Shown here: piece by piece, positions 11,901 through 20,845 of the stretch
How positions within the stretch are numbered: position 1 is the first letter of the stretch
Layout: each line of letters opens with the position of its first letter
Assembly (NCBI GenBank): GCA_020633515.1
Contig: JACKDM010000021.1
Coordinates: 10,631-74,630 of the forward strand
DNA length: 64,000 bases
Source: Myxococcales bacterium
GTDB lineage: Bacteria > Myxococcota > Bradymonadia > UBA7976 > UBA1532
Reading direction: 5' to 3'
Notes under the pieces: generated by a model
The model's input: only the letters and a program-made list of their open reading frames with translations
Database searches by the model: none
Told to the model about the DNA's origin: nothing
Program-made: the position numbers and the translations under genes

Positions 11901-14301
11901 CGGCAGCGATCCCACCCTGACCGACACCGACGCCGGCGGCCGCGGTGACTTCGACGAGGCGCTGTGGGACCTCACCGATCCCACCGACCCGGCGGACGAC
12001 CTGCCGCGCACCGGCTTCCGCTACAACCTGCGCGACGCCGGCAACTTCCTGTGGGACCTCGAAGGCGAGGGCTGGACCAACAACGGCAACGTCAACGCCT
12101 ACGACGACGGCCAGCGCCTCTTCGTCGATGGCCGGCAGTTCCCGTTCTTCGGCCAGGGTGTCTTGCGCCAGGACGGCCGCGAGGTGCGGATCGGACCGTG
12201 GCTCTACGACGGCGACCGCGACGGGCTGCGCGTCTGGCGCCGGGTCTACGTGCCGCTCGACGATGTCTTCGCGCGCTACGTCGAAGAGTTCGACAACCCC
12301 ACCGACGCCGACCGCGAGATCGTCGTGCGCATGTACACCGACCTCGGCGCGCCCAACATCCTCGTCGCGACCGGCGACGGCGATCAGGTCTACACCACCG
12401 CCGACGACTGGCTGCTCATCGACGACGCCGACGCCGCCGGCAGCCCGGCGGTGCTCACCCTCTTCAGCGACCGGCGCGCGCCGGTGCAGCCGTCGCGGGT
12501 GAGCTTCTCGGCCGACGACCTCGAGTACGAGTGGCGCGTGACCGTGCCCGCCGGCGGCCGCGCCTTCGTGATGCACTTCAGCGCGCAGCACGACAACCGC
12601 GCCGACGCGCTCGCCAACGTCGAGCGCATCATCCGCCTGCAAGGGCGCGCGCTCGAAGGCATCACCCCCGCCGAGCGCCCGCTCGTCGTCAACCTGCGCG
12701 CCTGGCCCGACGCCGACGGCGACGGCCTCGACGACGCGACCGAGCTCGAGGTCGGCACCGATCCGGCCGACCCCGACAGCGACGCCGATGGCATCGAAGA
12801 CGGCTGGGAGGTCGAGAATGGCTTCGACCCGCTCGAACCCGGTGACGCGGTCCTCGACCTCGACAACGACGGCCTCGACAACCTCGGCGAGTTCAACTTC
12901 GGCAGCGACCCGCGGCAGGCCGACGCCGACCGCGACAACCTCCTCGACCTCGGCGAGCGCGACGCGGGGACCGATCCCAACGACCCCGACACCGACGGCG
13001 ACCTGCTCTTCGACGGCGACGAGGTGCTCATCTACGGCACCCGCCCCGACCGCGAAGACACCGACGGCGGCGGCACCGACGACGCGATCGAGGTGCTCAT
13101 CGACCTCACCGATCCGCTCGACCCGGCCGATGACATCGACCCGCCCTGCGCCGGTCAGGTGTATGGCACCGTCTGCCTCACCCATGTCAGCGCGTCGTGC
13201 CAGCAAGGCTCGGCGACCGACTACTGCGCGGGCCTCGGCCACCGGCTGATCACCTACGCCGAGTTCACCGAGATCACGCAGAACGGCTGGGTGCGCCCCG
13301 ACGGCAACTATCACACGATGGCCGTCGCCGAGTACCCGGCCTGCAACGGCGACGTCGGCAACACCCGGATCCCGGGCTTCGGCGACCTGACGCTGTGGAG
13401 CTGCGGCGACGTGCACAGCTACTGCAGCCGCTCGATGGCCTGTGTCAGCGATGGCATCGGCGCCCGCGAGATCTGCTCGCAGCCGAGCGTCGACCGGGCG
13501 ACGGTGACCTTCGCCAACGAGTTCCCCGACCGCCGGCTGACGATCGTCTGGTACGACTACACCTGCAACGAGCAGGCGACCGCGCTCGTCGACGCCGGGG
13601 CCGAGGTGACGCTCGACACCTTCATCGGGCACCAGTGGCGGGTGCGCGACGCCGACAGCGGCGAGCTGCTCGACACGGTCACCATCCGCGCGAGCGGGCG
13701 GCGGTATGCCTACCCCAACCCGGTCCGACCGGAGCTGATGCTGTGCGGCGCGAGCAACCGCGACATGAACGTGCTCCTCCAGCCGGGTGATCCCTTCGAC
13801 CCGCCGGCGTTCCAGAGCGCGTGCGCGCCCGATGACACCGTGCAGGCGATGCTCGTCAGCCGCAACGGCAACATCGGCGGCAACGGCGCCGCGTGGCGGG
13901 CCTACCTCGAGGCCGGTGGCATCATCATCACCGAGTTCAGCGTCAGCGATGACATCTACAACGCCATCTTCGGTGCCAACTTCGTCGCCGGTGGCTTCAC
14001 CGGCGGCTGTAGCGATCGCGTCGACCCCGCCGAGCGGCTCAACCTCGCCGATCCGTTCTGGCTCGCCAACGCCGACGTCGCGCCCAACCCCAACACCGGC
14101 TGCGGCTACGACATCCGCAACATGCCGGGGATCGTGCCGCTCGGCGGCTGGGGCGGCGGCTCGGTCGCGCTCGGCTACATCGACGTCGGCCAGGGCCGGC
14201 TGTGGCTCGTCGACCTCGACTGGCAGGACGGCGGCACCGTCGGGGCGGAGTTCGCGCCGTCGATCCAGCTCATGCGCTACATGCTCTTGAACCGGCGGTG
14301 A
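2914..14301 (+). CDS. Giant secreted multidomain surface protein (paralogue 1)
   Basis: 3795 aa. ATG 2914 is chosen because GGGGGAG lies 8 bases upstream and a signal peptide follows at once ([14 protein letters not shown]). Approximate order: Big_2-like Ig domain 130-200; TSP3 Ca-binding repeats ([12 protein letters not shown] type) 208-322; carboxypeptidase-regulatory-like repeats 326-1006; an unnamed module 1017-1284; more regulatory-like repeats 1304-1652; Ig-like repeats 1657-2059; a vWA-like domain 2066-2242; Ig-like 2252-2331; IPT/TIG-like 2332-2411; TSP3; module copies at 2559-2789 and 3032-3262 separated by TSP3; a Cys-containing domain 3410-3526; a VHL-beta-like domain 3528-3599 ([22 protein letters not shown]); and a flavodoxin or amidotransferase-like end 3608-3795. 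It is probably an extracellular, Ca-stabilised adhesin or matrix protein. It is the first gene of the operon and clearly paralogous to the 27.5-38.0 kb gene. Third codon positions move from G-rich to C-rich near 6 kb. It contains no copy of the dispersed motif. Confidence 0.9.
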   Translation: MRRMTGGFWFAVAMLLAVPVAAQIVNPPSGRGIRVDGEVVELDERCVVNIANRSARVAADGSFAVPNVPFEAGIPSRIRAVCTRPGRLLHGASPLLDLSADPAKVPVFFDAFVPLATDIRLYAANDDPVIVEPDSTLPMIAVATLPDGRVRAITDPSTGTVWTSSDPTVATVSRTGEVTPLRRGEVIIRAQNEGLSGSLRVSVRIPNDRDRDGLTDEFELANGLDPDDPTDALLDGDLDGLDNVQEFAAGTSPRLADSDGDGLLDGDEVLRDSDPRRADTDGDGLLDGEEVRIGTLVGVADSDGDGISDGAEIDFGLDPLSPDETTTAVGRVVDPDGAAVEGAVVLIADRFQGFTDAAGVFEIAGVVVDGGPLTANVRLLRSGVVLDGKSGRIPPVAMGTTDMGVVRLRPVRGAIGGTILSPRGQPVAGARVVVRVGEDERGTNANAAGQYLLQRFDAGEVTVVATDPRTGLRGRAFGSLLEDGSTQIDVQLRASGTIQGSVFGRDGQPVGPGIQVTLRGPSNLDIVTDDFSRFRFDFIPLGVYTVEAFDAAGNRGRTSAAITGTNQVVPADVSFLGKGRVAGIVETGGGALVAGARVTLRSRSPFGGQAEVVTDAAGAFAFDGVFVGPFELTGLDPRTGLAGVAEGNVDFEGDVARVTVTLRGAGRIVGAVLASDAATPVPGAAVTVSPGGRTVVADAQGVFRFDGLPLGRYTLDAAHPVTPDRGRMVVNLVEPDAEVEADVTLLGLGTVEVTVLDAGGDPAPGTRVTLDGGTGFTQRLVAIADGAGQVRFQQVLAGPFSLAAVEALSGLVGGLDSSVLAGETVSLELRLESAGTITGVAYNPDGITPVRNVRVRLTPSSREVTTDAVGRFRFDLVPVAGGPYALEAFDGTGARRARAEGIALAAHAEVVSRDLILIGTGVVTGSILRADGTPASGAAVTVDSVVPGAPRRFADTAADGSFRVEGVPQGRFTVNASLRGERQAGAAGGEIRFDGDIAVIEIRMDENFIPPPPSNTNPMLTRLFDANNFDYAIHQDGSIRNGTRSVFRGDGGLSSGGFLLYVRESDGGEDFEPFAGNGGRVELDGRQLALPGAGPGGVQITRKVYVPRDGYFVRFVEVLRNPTADPIVLDVQVRTHFQFTTRTEGGFTFTDPPQLNLTSSGDPFLAVGAALGDAADRWAVIDDRIDEDPFVTANQPTAAHVFDGEGGVIGAGEGEWLLSPQATYGRLDATWVRLRIEPGQTASLMHFGVQQLTGLAARAAAERLEAPAPEALSGLSVEDRATIRNHDLSGADDVDPLPTLLAGVSGRVLEGDAETVVPRSRVTWQSSHPLFGRTWQFDADGNGVYRVGARLGRNGDNIAVPAAPFEVRARHPVTGVDSPTFGGVFAPGADTAERDVVFNNTGLVVGTVRRPDGNVVSTGTVRMSGGPLPGNADAGIAIDGGFGFTGVPPGQYRLVATVPIPQGTPLTGEVFVNVVAGETVAVEIEIIPTGGVIGVVRDGGGNVAVEVPTEITGPGVTRRGRTDTGGRYSFLDMPLGDFTVRAQEPNTGLWSAAPVSVEAFEITEQDLQLVPLGEIALQVSYSDGRPVADAAVQIQRERLGVSFRSVGRTSPLGRLQLRFVPEGAFIVRVISPQNAAIVVDAPGSIDAHDQLVPLAIEVPVDDPPQVELIAPLAGVEIREGAQVVLSAEASDDIGMRRVDFRADGVVIGSDSTPPYTFVWRVPAGVGRAPIALTAVAYDNGPNQTVSDAVTVFRLDDEQAPDVVFTAPLIGARFIEGTRISAAVLANDDVGVARVEFFVGARSIAIDESPPYAATIDIDPDAAPDGPVDLTLRAVATDRAGNTDEATRVVQVVPDAAPTIEIIRAPAEGGTVVENTTVRFEADARDDRGVTVELVVDGVVIATRNQAPFRFDWVAPAAGAANNPVEAVLRARDTIGQTAEVSRRFDVTVDQPPTVVITAPAAGAEAVEGSRLAISADVADDLGVDEVRFYVDDVLQATRVAAPYTTSVQMSAGEAGGAITLRVEARDSAGQLQSATREVTRLDDAEAPTGRITSPPAGALVSVGASDVILVIDRENSTANGSNIDFEADGDIETRLEGEVAVAKALLGFFDPASTRVAVLSFANAATVHQTLTADFAAVDAALDAVVATGPSAGLRFDSALGVARIELIGPNAQRAASPVVYFISDGAGNYPTTQINQLIGDGAVVNTVRVGPDVNDGVLRSMAQNTGGSFAIVDQAADVPELGATVLLGSDALVVGVAADDDVAVRLVRVAIDSGDGQVQDEVEDDRAPYNAVFGLPALDEQIELTVSAAIEDFGGNITDAEPITVTVLPADTAPLVNTISATMAAPGDQITLTGRFFDPVLNRNELRVGGVLAGVVSATKVSLVFTVPDAAVSGQLTFRAGGEEAEPIDFFIDRDRDGLYDEREIGLGSDPLLVDTDGDGLDDGVEVEDIGTDPTDADTDADGLPDGYEVDNRLDPLSPDDGRADPDRDGLKNGTEYAIGTAAGDPDTDDDGLLDGEEYDLLGTDPLRADTDGGGTRDGDEVLIDGTDPLDPADDVIRVTLARDLRDQANYRWDIQQNGSVSDGSSDAYDGGLYLAVGGQGFPSLPQARLLDGGRTLRLGPSTLAGLAVERDIYVPADARFARYLEVLRNAGPAPVVTTVAITGNLGSDGGTVLVGTSSALDGVFDLDDRYLLTDDASNGGGDPSLAHVFAGPNARVAPEFVQLSGDNFQWRFPVTVPPGATVIIMHFATQNPNRDAARQNAETLLYLEGQALAAISPAEQAAVVNFVAFPDSDRDGLADHVELELGTDPADPDTDDDGLTDGFEVAAGFDPLTPGDGDLDPDGDGLSNLDELAAGTDPNDPDTDGDGLDDGDEIARGTDPTRPDTDGDGLDDGLEVDDLGTDPLLVDTDEDGLDDGVEVNDYATDPTDPDSDADGIPDGWEADYGFDPLDPADAALDFDEDGLDGLGEFTAGSDPYDTDTDNDGLDDREEVEDFGSDPTLTDTDAGGRGDFDEALWDLTDPTDPADDLPRTGFRYNLRDAGNFLWDLEGEGWTNNGNVNAYDDGQRLFVDGRQFPFFGQGVLRQDGREVRIGPWLYDGDRDGLRVWRRVYVPLDDVFARYVEEFDNPTDADREIVVRMYTDLGAPNILVATGDGDQVYTTADDWLLIDDADAAGSPAVLTLFSDRRAPVQPSRVSFSADDLEYEWRVTVPAGGRAFVMHFSAQHDNRADALANVERIIRLQGRALEGITPAERPLVVNLRAWPDADGDGLDDATELEVGTDPADPDSDADGIEDGWEVENGFDPLEPGDAVLDLDNDGLDNLGEFNFGSDPRQADADRDNLLDLGERDAGTDPNDPDTDGDLLFDGDEVLIYGTRPDREDTDGGGTDDAIEVLIDLTDPLDPADDIDPPCAGQVYGTVCLTHVSASCQQGSATDYCAGLGHRLITYAEFTEITQNGWVRPDGNYHTMAVAEYPACNGDVGNTRIPGFGDLTLWSCGDVHSYCSRSMACVSDGIGAREICSQPSVDRATVTFANEFPDRRLTIVWYDYTCNEQATALVDAGAEVTLDTFIGHQWRVRDADSGELLDTVTIRASGRRYAYPNPVRPELMLCGASNRDMNVLLQPGDPFDPPAFQSACAPDDTVQAMLVSRNGNIGGNGAAWRAYLEAGGIIITEFSVSDDIYNAIFGANFVAGGFTGGCSDRVDPAERLNLADPFWLANADVAPNPNTGCGYDIRNMPGIVPLGGWGGGSVALGYIDVGQGRLWLVDLDWQDGGTVGAEFAPSIQLMRYMLLNRR

Positions 14302-14333
14302 GACAGGCGATGCATCGAATGAGGGGGAGCGCG

Positions 14334-17300
14334 ATGCGGCGGTCGACTGGGGTGGTGCTCGCGTTGCTGTGTCTGCTCGCCGCCGGCTGTGACGACGGCG
14401 ACGACGGCGGCGGCGCGGGGGGCGCCGGCGGCATGGCGCTCGACGGCGCGCTCGACGGCGCGGTGACGCCCGATCTCGACCTGCCCGACGCGGTCGCCGA
14501 TGGCGCCCGGCCCGACGCGACCCCCGATGGCGCGCCGGTCGACATGGCGGTCGACGCCCGGGTCGACGCGGCGGTCGATGCCATGGTCGACGCGGCGGTC
14601 GATGCCATGGTCGACGCGGCGGTCGATGCCATGGTCGACGCCGAGGTCGATGCCGAGGTCGATGCCACGGTCGACGCCGACGTCGATGCCATGGTCGACG
14701 CCGAGGCCGATGCCATCGTCGACGCCGAGGTCGATGCCATGGCCGACGCCGACATCGACGCCGCGCCCGACGCCGAGCCGCCCTGCCTCGCCGACGACGC
14801 CTGCCCCGACGACCACGTCTGTCTCGCCGGCGCCTGCGTGCCCGCGCCGCGCTGCGCGATCGACTTCGACTGCGCGGGCGGCCGGCTCTGCGGGGACGGC
14901 CGCTGCGTCATGGCGCCCGCCTGCGCGCCCGACGTCGCCTGCGCCGGCGAGCGCCCCTGCGTCGACGGCCGCTGCGCGCAGAGCACCTGCGACGCCGACG
15001 CGCCGTGCGGCGCCGGCCGGCTCTGCCTCGACGGTCACTGCGCGGTCGCCGACTGCCGCGACGCGGTCGACTGCGATCCGGGCGAGCGCTGCCTGCGCAA
15101 CACCTGCCTCGTCGGCGACTGCCTCGACGACCTCGACTGCGGCCCGGTCGCGCTCTGCCTCGACCGGGTCTGCGCGCCCGGTGACTGCCGCGTCGACGAA
15201 GAGTGTGATGCGGGGTCGCTGTGCCTCGGCAACCTCTGCACGCCGGCCGACTGCCGCGATGACATCGACTGCGGCGACGGCGCCATCTGCCTCGCGACCA
15301 CCTGCGTCGCCGGCGACTGCCATGGCGACGACGCGTGCGGCGCCGGCGCGCTGTGCCTCGACAACTTCTGCGCGCCGGGTGACTGCCGCGCCGACGGCGA
15401 GTGCGCGGCGGGGTCGCTGTGCCTCGACAACACCTGCACGATCGGTGACTGCCGCGATGACTTCGCGTGCCCGCCGGGCGCGCTCTGCCTCGGCAACACC
15501 TGCACCCCGGCCGACTGCCGCGACGACGGCGAGTGTTTCCCCGGCGAGCGGTGCATCCGCAACGCCTGCGTCGAGGGCGAATGCCTCGATGACATCGACT
15601 GCGGCGCCGGTCAGAGCTGCCTGCGGCGCGCCTGCGTCGACGGCGACTGCCTCGTCGACGGTGACTGCGGGCGCGGCGAGCTCTGCCTCGATCAGCGCTG
15701 CGCCGTCGCCGACTGCCGCTCTGATCGCGAGTGCGCGGCCGGATCGCTCTGCTTCGACAACACCTGCGCGGTCGCCGAGTGCCGCGACGACGCCGGCTGC
15801 GGCGCCGGCGAGCGCTGCATCCGCCGGAGCTGCGTCGCCGGTGACTGCCTCGATGACATCGACTGCGCGGTCGGATCGCTCTGCCTCGCCGACACCTGCA
15901 CCGTCGCCGACTGCCGCGCCGACGGCGACTGCGACGCCGGCGAGATGTGCATCCGCAACACCTGCGTGCTCGGCGACTGCCTCGACGACGGCGACTGCGA
16001 CGCGGGCTCGCCGTGCCTCGCCGATCGCTGCACGCCGGGTGGCTGCCGGGTCGACGATGACTGCGCGGCGGGGTCGCTGTGCTTCGATCAGGTCTGCACG
16101 ATCGCCGACTGCCGCGTCGACGACGACTGCGACCGCGGCGAGCTCTGCCTCGACAATGCCTGCGTCTCGGGTGACTGCCGCGCCGACGATGAGTGCGCCG
16201 ATGACGAGCTCTGCCTCCAAAACCGCTGCACCCGCGCCGACTGCCGGGTCGCGGGGGACTGCGCGGCGGGCGAGGCGTGCATCCGCAACACCTGCGTCGC
16301 CGGTGACTGCCTCGACGACGGCGACTGCGGGGTGGGTGAGCTGTGCCTCGACGATGACTGCACGCCGGGTGACTGCCGCGATGACATCGAGTGCGCGGCG
16401 GGCGAGCTGTGCCTCGCGAACGTGTGCACCGAGGCCGACTGCCGGCGCGACGCCGACTGTGGGGTCGATGCCTTGTGCGAGGCCAACGCCTGCCTGCCGG
16501 GTGACTGCCGCGGCGCCGCCGACTGCGAGGCGGGTGAGATCTGCGTGAATCGCTTCTGCGCGCCCGATCCGGCGCTCGCGAGCTGCAACGCGGCGCGACC
16601 CTACCCGGCGGGCGGGGTCGCGACGGGTGATCTCGCCGGGGCGCCGGCGGCGCAGGCGGCGAGCTGCGGCGGCGCGGGCGGGGAGCGGGTGCACATCGTC
16701 ACGATCGGCGCCGGCGGGGCCGCGCAGTGTCTGCGGGTGGTCGAGGCCGACGGGCCGCTCGACCTGCACGTGCGCGGGGTCTGCGGCGACCGCGGGAGCG
16801 AGCTGGCGTGCAGCGCGGGGGTGGCGCTCGGCGGCGGGATCACCGTCGCGGGGCCGCCGGGGGCGGTGCGCTTCGTCTTCGTCGACACGCCGGCGGGCGG
16901 CGCGGGGCGGTACACGCTCTTCGCGCAGCCGGGCGCGTGCCCGCCGCCGTGCGTGGATGACACGGGCTGTGAGGGCGGGCAGTTGTGCCTCGGCGGGCTG
17001 TGTACGCCGCCGCCGCCGTGCCGGGTGGATCTCGACTGCCCCGGCGAGCGGCTGTGTGTGGGCGGGGTGTGCGGGGTGCCGGAGTGCGGCGTCGATGATG
17101 ACTGTGGCGCGGGTGAGCTGTGCGTGGAGCGGCGCTGCGTGCCTGGGGTGTGCCGGGCCGACGATGACTGCGATGTCGGGATCTGCGAGGCGTTCGCCTG
17201 CGTGGCGGATGGCTGCCGCGACGACGCGGGCTGCGCGGTGGGGATCTGCGAGGGCGAGCGGTGTCTGGCGGATGGCTGCCGGGACGACGCGGGCTGCGCG

Positions 17301-20300
17301 GTGGGGATCTGCGAGGGCGAGCGGTGTGTGGCCGATGGCTGCCGGGAGGACGCGCAGTGCGCGGTGGGGCTGTGCCTCGGGGATCGCTGCGTCGCCGATG
17401 GCTGCCGGGTGGATGATGACTGCGACGTGGGGCTGTGCCTCGGGGAGCGGTGCGTCGCCGATGGCTGCCGGGTGGACGATGACTGCGACGTGGGGCTGTG
17501 CCTCGGGGAGCGGTGCGTGGCCGATGGCTGCCGGGGCGACGGGGACTGCGCCGACGGGTTGCTGTGCCTGGGTGATCGCTGCGTCGAGGCCGAGTGTCGG
17601 GTGGACGATGACTGCCCGGATGGGATCTGCGTGGAGCTGGCCTGCGCGGCGCCGGAGTGTGACGCGGTCGAGGGCGGCTGCGTCGAGGGCGAGGTGTGCG
17701 AGGCGGGGCGGTGCGTGGAGTTCGTCCCGCCGTTCGGCGACTGCGCGGCGCCGCGAGCGCTGCCGGTCGGGGAGCCGGTCGAGGGGGATCTGAGCGGGGC
17801 GCCGATGGAGACATCGGGCTTCTGCGGGGGCGACGGGCCGGAGTCGGTGTTCCGCTTCGCGCCGGGGCGCGATGGCTTGTATTGCGTGATGGTGGTCGCG
17901 GCGGCGTTCAACCCGACGCTCTCGGCGCGGGCGCAGTGCGAGAACGTCGAGAGCGAGGTGAGCTGCAACGATGACGATGACTTCTTCGGGGGGCCGCTGC
18001 CGGCGATGACGACGCCGATCTTCGCGGGTGATGGCATCGCGGAGGTGTTCGTGCACGTCGAGGGTCTCTTCGAGGAGGACTTCGGGCCGTTCACGCTGCT
18101 CGCGATCCCGGGTGATTGCTTCGAGCGGCCGGAGTGCGCGGTGAACGATGACTGCGCGGGCGCCGACGAGGGCGTGGAGTGTATCGAGGGGGCGTGCATC
18201 TTCGTGCAGTGTCGCGAGGACGCGGAGTGTGTGGGGGGCGATGGCGGGGGGCCGGTCTTCATCGGGATCGGGCCGCCGATGGCGTGTATCGACTACCAGT
18301 GCCAGTTCGTCGATTGCCTCGAGGATCTCGACTGCGTGCCGGGTGAGGGTCCGCCGCTCGCGTGCGTGGACTACCAGTGTATCGAGCGGCAGTGTGAGAG
18401 CGACGATGACTGCGGCGAGGGGGAGTTCGGGCCGGAGGTGTGCTTCGAGGCGCGCTGCGTGCTCGATGTGGTGCAGGGCACATGTGAGGCGCCGCTGCCG
18501 TTGCGGGCGCGGGATGTGATCGTGGGGTCGACGGCGATGTCGGCGTCGGTGCACGAGGCGAGCTGCGCGGGCGGGGCGGAGAGCGAGGAGCAGGTCTATC
18601 GCTTCGTGCCGTCGCGCACCGGGCCGCACTGCGCGAGCCTGGAGGGGTCGGACTACGACACGGCGCTGTATGTGCGGTCGACGTGTGAGGATCGCTTCAC
18701 CGAGTATGCGTGCAACGATGACTTCTTCGGGGTGCAGTCGCAGCTCGACTTCGACGGGGTCGAGGGGGAGCCGGTGTTCGTCTTCGTCGATGGCTTCGGG
18801 CAGGGCAGCTATGGGACCTATCGGCTGACGCTGAATCGGGGCTTCTGCGGGGAGCCGCCGTCGTGTGAGGGGGACGCGGACTGCGCCGACGACGAGCTGT
18901 GCGTCGATGAGGTGTGCGTGCCCGATCCGTGCGGGGCGGCGGTGGAGATCGAGGGGCCGGGGGAGTACGCGGTCGATAGCCGCTTCGCGCCGGCGGTGGC
19001 GTCGCCGTCGTGCGCGGATGGGGCGAACGGGCGGGAGGTGGTGTTCCGCTATACGCCCGACGCGGATGGCACGGTGTGTCTGTCGACGCTGGACGCGGGG
19101 TATGACACGGTGGTGTCGGTGCGGGCGGGGCTGTGTGACGAGCCGGCGGCCGAGGTGGCTTGCAACGACGATGACAACAGCGTGGTGGCGCGAGGGTCGC
19201 GGTTGACGCTGGATGTGGCGGCGGGGGTGGATCACTTCATCTTGGTGGATGGCTACGATGGCGCGGGGGGTCGGGGGACGTTGGTGGTGGAGGCGGGGGC
19301 GTGTGACTTCGGCGTGGCCGAGTGTGTGGTGAACGCGGACTGCGCGGGCGGGCGGTCGTGTGTCGACAAGGTGTGTGTGGCCGATCCGGTGCTCGGGGGC
19401 TGCGCGGCGCCGGTGGCGTTGGCGGGGTTCGGCACGGTGCAGGGCAATACGCGGACGAACGGGCGGGCGGTGTTCGGGGCGTCGTGCGGCGGGGGCGCGG
19501 TGAGCAACGAGGTGGTGTATCGCTTCGAGGCGCCGGCGTCGGGGCCGGTGTGTTTCAGCCTGGATGGCACGCTCTTCGATACGGTGCTGCATGTGCGGGG
19601 GGCGAGCTGTCTGTCGACGAGCGCGGAGATCGGGTGCAACGACGACGCGCCGGAGCTGGTGGGCGGGCTGGCGTCGGCGGTGACGGCGGAGGTGGTGGCG
19701 GGCGGGGTGTACCATGTGTTCGTGGATGGGTTCGGGTTCGCGCGGGGGCCGTTCACGCTGGAGGTGTCGCCGGGGCCGTGTCGGCCGGGGTGCGCGGCGG
19801 CGGGGGATTGTCGGGCGGGGGAGAGCTGCGTGGCGGGGGGGTGCGCGGTGGCGTGCGCGGATGACGCGGCGTGCGGGGCGGGGCGGCGGTGCGTGGCGGG
19901 GGGGTGCGCGGCGGCGGCGCCGGTGGGGTCGTGCGCGGCGCCGGTGGTGGCCGAGGGGCCGATCGGGGTGCATCGCGCGGGTGGGGGAGACGCGAACAAC
20001 GGTGGGGGAGACGCGGACATCTCGGCCTGTGGGGCGGGTGACGGGGAGGTGGTGTTCGCGTTCTCGGTCGATGAGCCGGGGCCGATCTGCGTGTCGACGG
20101 CGGGCACGGTCTTCGACACGGTGCTGTCGATCCGCGAGGGCGGGTGCGGGGGCGACGAGGTGACGTGCAACGACGACGCGGGCAACCTGCTGCCGGGGCC
20201 GTGGCAGAGCGCGGTGAGCCTGGCGGCGCGGCCGGGGGTGCAGTACTACGCGGTGGTCGAGGGCGTGGGGGGCGCGGTGGGGGAGGTGGCGCTCGAGATC

Positions 20301-20798
20301 GCGGCGGGGAAGTGTCGGCGGCCGTCGTTCAGCGGGATCCGGCAGGATGTGCCGGTGGCCGAGCTGGAGGCGCTGGGGCTCGAGCCGTGCTTCGTGGGGA
20401 CCTACAATGGCTTCGAGGATCTCGACGACGTGCTCGCGGCGTGCGACCGCGACGTGCTGCTGCTCGGGTGCGGCCCGGCGGGGAGTGATGTGCTGTCGCT
20501 GGCGGCGATGGGCGCGCGGGACGAGATCCTGACCGATCTGGGCCAGGAAGAGGACGCGGTGCACAACCACAACGGGGTCGACTGGTATTACAGCGACTCG
20601 TGGTCGTGGGGCTTCGTGGGCGAGGGGACCGGAGTGACGCGCAACTCGTGCGACGTCGACGACGAGCCCGACAGCGCGCTGCGGATGTGCTGGCACACCG
20701 GCGGCGGGCAGATGAACAACGGGTATCGCTGCGGCGATGAATTCCCGTTCGGGAACAACTACGTACGTGTGATCTACCACCGGTCGGGGGGGTTGTGA
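14334..20798 (+). CDS. Giant Cys-rich lipoprotein with PPC-like domains
   Basis: 2154 aa. ATG 14334 follows GAGGGGGAGC and gives a lipoprotein signal (LLCLLAAGC, lipid Cys19), 32 bp after the previous stop. An acidic linker of V-D-A repeats (66-149) leads into dozens of ~20-residue Cys repeats of the form DCRxDxDCxxGxLCLxNTC (about 153-742 and 875-1129). These alternate with about six beta-sandwich domains resembling bacterial pre-peptidase C-terminal domains, marked by DTVLxVR and ACNDD (from about 750, 1135, 1382, 1533, 1690 and 1860). The C-terminal ~155 residues (YYSDSWSWGF, RMCWHTGGGQ, NNYVRVIYHRSGG) resemble a C-terminal domain I recall from other bacterial secreted proteins but cannot name. 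Likely surface-anchored through lipid and stiffened by disulfides. Third positions switch from C-rich to G-rich near 16.5 kb. Two dispersed-motif copies lie in the last PPC-like domain. Confidence 0.9.
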   Translation: MRRSTGVVLALLCLLAAGCDDGDDGGGAGGAGGMALDGALDGAVTPDLDLPDAVADGARPDATPDGAPVDMAVDARVDAAVDAMVDAAVDAMVDAAVDAMVDAEVDAEVDATVDADVDAMVDAEADAIVDAEVDAMADADIDAAPDAEPPCLADDACPDDHVCLAGACVPAPRCAIDFDCAGGRLCGDGRCVMAPACAPDVACAGERPCVDGRCAQSTCDADAPCGAGRLCLDGHCAVADCRDAVDCDPGERCLRNTCLVGDCLDDLDCGPVALCLDRVCAPGDCRVDEECDAGSLCLGNLCTPADCRDDIDCGDGAICLATTCVAGDCHGDDACGAGALCLDNFCAPGDCRADGECAAGSLCLDNTCTIGDCRDDFACPPGALCLGNTCTPADCRDDGECFPGERCIRNACVEGECLDDIDCGAGQSCLRRACVDGDCLVDGDCGRGELCLDQRCAVADCRSDRECAAGSLCFDNTCAVAECRDDAGCGAGERCIRRSCVAGDCLDDIDCAVGSLCLADTCTVADCRADGDCDAGEMCIRNTCVLGDCLDDGDCDAGSPCLADRCTPGGCRVDDDCAAGSLCFDQVCTIADCRVDDDCDRGELCLDNACVSGDCRADDECADDELCLQNRCTRADCRVAGDCAAGEACIRNTCVAGDCLDDGDCGVGELCLDDDCTPGDCRDDIECAAGELCLANVCTEADCRRDADCGVDALCEANACLPGDCRGAADCEAGEICVNRFCAPDPALASCNAARPYPAGGVATGDLAGAPAAQAASCGGAGGERVHIVTIGAGGAAQCLRVVEADGPLDLHVRGVCGDRGSELACSAGVALGGGITVAGPPGAVRFVFVDTPAGGAGRYTLFAQPGACPPPCVDDTGCEGGQLCLGGLCTPPPPCRVDLDCPGERLCVGGVCGVPECGVDDDCGAGELCVERRCVPGVCRADDDCDVGICEAFACVADGCRDDAGCAVGICEGERCLADGCRDDAGCAVGICEGERCVADGCREDAQCAVGLCLGDRCVADGCRVDDDCDVGLCLGERCVADGCRVDDDCDVGLCLGERCVADGCRGDGDCADGLLCLGDRCVEAECRVDDDCPDGICVELACAAPECDAVEGGCVEGEVCEAGRCVEFVPPFGDCAAPRALPVGEPVEGDLSGAPMETSGFCGGDGPESVFRFAPGRDGLYCVMVVAAAFNPTLSARAQCENVESEVSCNDDDDFFGGPLPAMTTPIFAGDGIAEVFVHVEGLFEEDFGPFTLLAIPGDCFERPECAVNDDCAGADEGVECIEGACIFVQCREDAECVGGDGGGPVFIGIGPPMACIDYQCQFVDCLEDLDCVPGEGPPLACVDYQCIERQCESDDDCGEGEFGPEVCFEARCVLDVVQGTCEAPLPLRARDVIVGSTAMSASVHEASCAGGAESEEQVYRFVPSRTGPHCASLEGSDYDTALYVRSTCEDRFTEYACNDDFFGVQSQLDFDGVEGEPVFVFVDGFGQGSYGTYRLTLNRGFCGEPPSCEGDADCADDELCVDEVCVPDPCGAAVEIEGPGEYAVDSRFAPAVASPSCADGANGREVVFRYTPDADGTVCLSTLDAGYDTVVSVRAGLCDEPAAEVACNDDDNSVVARGSRLTLDVAAGVDHFILVDGYDGAGGRGTLVVEAGACDFGVAECVVNADCAGGRSCVDKVCVADPVLGGCAAPVALAGFGTVQGNTRTNGRAVFGASCGGGAVSNEVVYRFEAPASGPVCFSLDGTLFDTVLHVRGASCLSTSAEIGCNDDAPELVGGLASAVTAEVVAGGVYHVFVDGFGFARGPFTLEVSPGPCRPGCAAAGDCRAGESCVAGGCAVACADDAACGAGRRCVAGGCAAAAPVGSCAAPVVAEGPIGVHRAGGGDANNGGGDADISACGAGDGEVVFAFSVDEPGPICVSTAGTVFDTVLSIREGGCGGDEVTCNDDAGNLLPGPWQSAVSLAARPGVQYYAVVEGVGGAVGEVALEIAAGKCRRPSFSGIRQDVPVAELEALGLEPCFVGTYNGFEDLDDVLAACDRDVLLLGCGPAGSDVLSLAAMGARDEILTDLGQEEDAVHNHNGVDWYYSDSWSWGFVGEGTGVTRNSCDVDDEPDSALRMCWHTGGGQMNNGYRCGDEFPFGNNYVRVIYHRSGGL
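14555..14780 (+). repeat. Coding tandem repeat (V-D-A linker)
   Basis: A 12/24-bp alternation such as GTCGATGCCATGGTCGACGC is repeated about ten times within the lipoprotein gene and encodes the VDAMVDAAVDA linker. It separates the lipid anchor from the Cys-rich stalk and should be prone to length change by slippage. Confidence 0.9.
19980..20019 (+). repeat. Two dispersed-motif copies in a coding sequence
   Basis: GGTGGGGGAGACGCGAACA at 19980-19998 and GGTGGGGGAGACGCGGACA at 20001-20019, read here as AGGGDANNGGGDADI. The sibling PPC-like domains of the same protein do not carry this Gly-Asp-rich loop. Confidence 0.85.
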
Positions 20799-20845
20799 TG
20801 CTCGGCGATCGAGGACTGCGTCTGCCCCGATGGGGAGGAGCTTCG

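Noticed and set aside
2809..13632. A 3607-codon open frame on the minus strand opposite giant paralogue 1, with similar long ones opposite the next two genes
   Set aside because: Mirror of the plus-strand codon pattern in very GC-rich DNA: low-complexity Arg, Val, Asp and His strings, no signal peptide or domain, no ribosome site, whereas the plus strand has clear domains.
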